A stretch of 6,514 nt of DNA from Lactobacillus sp. (GTDB lineage Bacteria; Bacillota; Bacilli; Lactobacillales; Lactobacillaceae). The notes beneath the pieces are model-generated. The model was not told the origin of the DNA. It searched no databases and saw nothing but the letters and a program-made list of their open reading frames with translations. The stretch lies in the NCBI GenBank assembly GCA_014803905.1, contig JAAVAW010000016.1:1-6514 (forward strand), given 5' to 3'. Each line of letters starts with the position of its first letter. Position 1 is the first letter of the stretch. Position numbers and translations under genes: made by a program. Positions 5,042 through 6,514 of the stretch are shown in pieces.

Positions 5042-6031
5042 TCATAATTGTTTATTTTTTAGACTTCGCCAAGCCAGCCAAGTAGTTAGTACATTTGAAA
5101 TCAATAATAAGTATGAAGAAATACCAAAAGATATTAAATTTGAAACCATTTTTTTAACATGTTGACTATCCTGGACATTATTACTGAAGCCTACTAAAGA
5201 ACCAGCATTCATAAAAATAAGTTCAAAGGCTACCAAAACTATGAAAATTGTTTCTAATAATGAAAGTAAAAAGACAATTCTTCGATTATTTTTCTTATTC
5301 TTAATTGTTAAAACAATGATAGCGATTGGTATGATAAAGAATAATAGCCATAGTCCATAACCAAAAAGAGTATATTTTCCTCCTAGTCCCCCAACACTTA
5401 ATAATATCTTAGTGATAGAAGAAGATTGATAACTACTTACTGTACTAGATGAGAAAGGGCCAAAAAACAAAACCAATAAATTAACTATCGCTAATAAAAC
5501 TACTCCTATTTGCAGTGTAGATCTTTTTTCTTTAATTGTTTGATCAATTTCTTCTGCAATTGGCTTTTTTCCCTGTTCAATTCGCTTGGCCTTTAATTTT
5601 TGATGATGATCAGCCATAGAATTGGCTACATCTGAACCAACTTGATTAACCTTTTCAGCTAAACGTTGATCGGCAGTATATTGTTGTGTATTAGGATGTT
5701 TTTGGCAGACAATAAATAGCCAAATTAATAAAGCAAAGAAACAAATCCAACCTAGAGATCGTGAAAAACTCATTAAAATTAATAAACCAACGCCAGTTAA
5801 AAATACAATTATTGCATTGAGTTGAATCCATTTAATCATTGCCGCAATGGTTGTATTTTGATTTTTAGGAGAAAAAACTGGTGTCTTCTCATTAATAGAA
5901 GATTCAGCATTATTACGCTTATTACTCTCTTTAGCAAAATATTTTTCTCTAAAATTCTTCACATCAAAATTACAATATGGACAACGTTCATCTTGTTCGC
6001 TTATATTTTGACCGCAATTTGGACACTTCAT
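5042..6031 (-). CDS. Zinc-ribbon multispanning membrane protein of unknown function
   Basis: A 329-aa protein starting with a zinc ribbon: CPNC (3-6) and CPYC (17-20), which should hold one zinc ion in the cytoplasm. A polar linker leads to about six hydrophobic segments, near residues 71-89, 92-109, 173-191, 222-243, 252-274 and 296-320. A charged, probably helical region (115-170), rich in Lys, Gln and Glu, separates the first pair from the rest. Such zinc-ribbon membrane proteins are common in lactobacilli; their role is unknown and I do not recognise a specific gene. The ATG has GAGG 9 nt upstream (6041-6044). It is transcribed alone, convergent with the regulator gene and divergent from the lipoprotein gene. 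Confidence 0.83.
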   Translation of the reverse strand: MKCPNCGQNISEQDERCPYCNFDVKNFREKYFAKESNKRNNAESSINEKTPVFSPKNQNTTIAAMIKWIQLNAIIVFLTGVGLLILMSFSRSLGWICFFALLIWLFIVCQKHPNTQQYTADQRLAEKVNQVGSDVANSMADHHQKLKAKRIEQGKKPIAEEIDQTIKEKRSTLQIGVVLLAIVNLLVLFFGPFSSSTVSSYQSSSITKILLSVGGLGGKYTLFGYGLWLLFFIIPIAIIVLTIKNKKNNRRIVFLLSLLETIFIVLVAFELIFMNAGSLVGFSNNVQDSQHVKKMVSNLISFGISSYLLLISNVLTTWLAWRSLKNKQL

Positions 6032-6068
6032 TTAATTATTCCTCGTTACTTTCAAATTAGTTAAATAA

Positions 6069-6077
6069 ATTATAGCA
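6069..6077 (-). promoter_or_regulatory. Extended -10 promoter of the zinc-ribbon gene
   Basis: The minus strand has TGC followed by a perfect TATAAT (6069-6074), about 38 nt before the start codon. No good -35 lies at 17 bp; a TTGAAA (6095-6100) is 20 bp away, too far for a normal spacer. The TGn extension can compensate for a weak -35. I see no clear plus-strand promoter for the divergent lipoprotein gene in 6032-6143. Confidence 0.55.
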
Positions 6078-6143
6078 TGGTTATATAAGAAAATTTTCAA
6101 GAGTATTAAAACATCACTCTACACATCAAAGGATAAAAAGAAA

Positions 6144-6514
6144 ATGAAAAATAAAAAGTTCTTAATAATATTACCACTTACTTTATTACTAGCAGGTTGT
6201 CACACACGTCAGCAAATACATTCTTCTACTTCTTCGCATCAAGCAGCTTCTAAAATCAAAACCAAAAGTTTACAGACACAAAAAGAAGAAAAAAGGGAAA
6301 ATTATATTTATCATGGTAAATTATCATCCAAAGATAAAGAGGATTTAGCCAAAATTAATATTGATGCTTTTGGTGACTCCATTATGGAAGGTTGTCGCGA
6401 TGATTATCAGACACTTTTTCCAAAAATGCAAATTGATGCCGGAGTATCCCGTCAAGTTGGTGCTGTAATCGGTGAATTGCAAAGTAAACCATTAGCCCAA
6501 ACAATTTTAATTGG
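6144..6514 (+). CDS. SGNH-hydrolase lipoprotein, OatA-domain-like (3' end cut off)
   Basis: The first about 123 residues of a secreted, lipid-anchored protein. A short signal peptide with a hydrophobic core (residues 6-16) ends in the lipobox LAGC, so Cys19 should be lipidated by Lgt and cleaved by LspA. A polar Ser/Gln/Lys linker (20-70) precedes an SGNH domain: AFGDSIMEG (75-83) holds block I with Ser79 as nucleophile. FPKMQIDAGVSRQVG (92-106), followed by TILIG, closely resembles the extracellular part of OatA, the peptidoglycan O-acetyltransferase. An action on acetyl groups of cell-wall or surface polymers is likely but inferred. The later blocks, including the Asp-His pair, lie beyond the edge. 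The ATG follows AAAGGA (6128-6133) with a 10-nt spacing. It lacks the membrane acyltransferase part of full OatA, at least at its N-terminus. Confidence 0.82.
   Translation, partial: MKNKKFLIILPLTLLLAGCHTRQQIHSSTSSHQAASKIKTKSLQTQKEEKRENYIYHGKLSSKDKEDLAKINIDAFGDSIMEGCRDDYQTLFPKMQIDAGVSRQVGAVIGELQSKPLAQTILI

Noticed and set aside
5822..6064. Plus-strand open frame of 80 codons.
   Set aside because: It lies antisense to the zinc-ribbon gene; its hydrophobic look comes from the AT-rich complement.
1..6514. Mobile element, CRISPR array, toxin-antitoxin or defence system.
   Set aside because: No transposase, integrase, terminal repeats, spaced direct repeats or recognisable defence domains are present.

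Overview
The window is AT-rich chromosomal DNA from a low-GC Gram-positive bacterium. It is most likely a Lactobacillus of the acidophilus/johnsonii/gasseri type. The reasons are a serine T-box in front of serS, Firmicute-style AGGAGG ribosome binding sites, an Rgg-like regulator, an OatA-like SGNH lipoprotein, and at the left edge the antisense of a sequence typical of lactobacillar rRNA leaders. The species is inferred, not proven.

Positions 1-470 contain no protein gene. Read on the minus strand they form the control region of an rRNA operon that lies off the left edge. There are four similar sigma-A promoters about 90 bp apart, each with a G about 7 nt after the -10 and a possible hairpin at the predicted transcript start. 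A nearly perfect CIRCE-type operator (HrcA site) lies upstream of them, then the perfect-stem terminator of serS. Positions 473-2040 hold serS, its T-box leader (specifier UCC) and its promoter, which lies inside the 3' end of the preceding acetyltransferase gene. That GNAT gene (1990-2543) is split by an apparent 1-nt deletion in an A tract. It follows a TVP38/DedA-type membrane protein gene (2545-3144), so the whole left half is read leftward towards the rRNA operon.

The right half starts at a divergent intergenic region (3145-3336). An alpha/beta-hydrolase esterase and an XRE-HTH plus TPR-like (Rgg/RRNPP-type) regulator are read rightward as a two-gene operon with a TAATG stop/start overlap. 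A 19-bp perfect bidirectional terminator separates them from a convergent zinc-ribbon multispanning membrane protein. Divergent from that gene, the last gene encodes a lipoprotein with an SGNH hydrolase domain resembling the secreted domain of OatA; it is cut by the window end.

Most genes are ordinary housekeeping or cell-envelope genes, and I see no mobile element, CRISPR array or defence system. The most notable signals are regulatory: the repeated rRNA promoter array with a CIRCE-like element, the serS promoter embedded in a damaged GNAT gene, and the coupled esterase-regulator pair.
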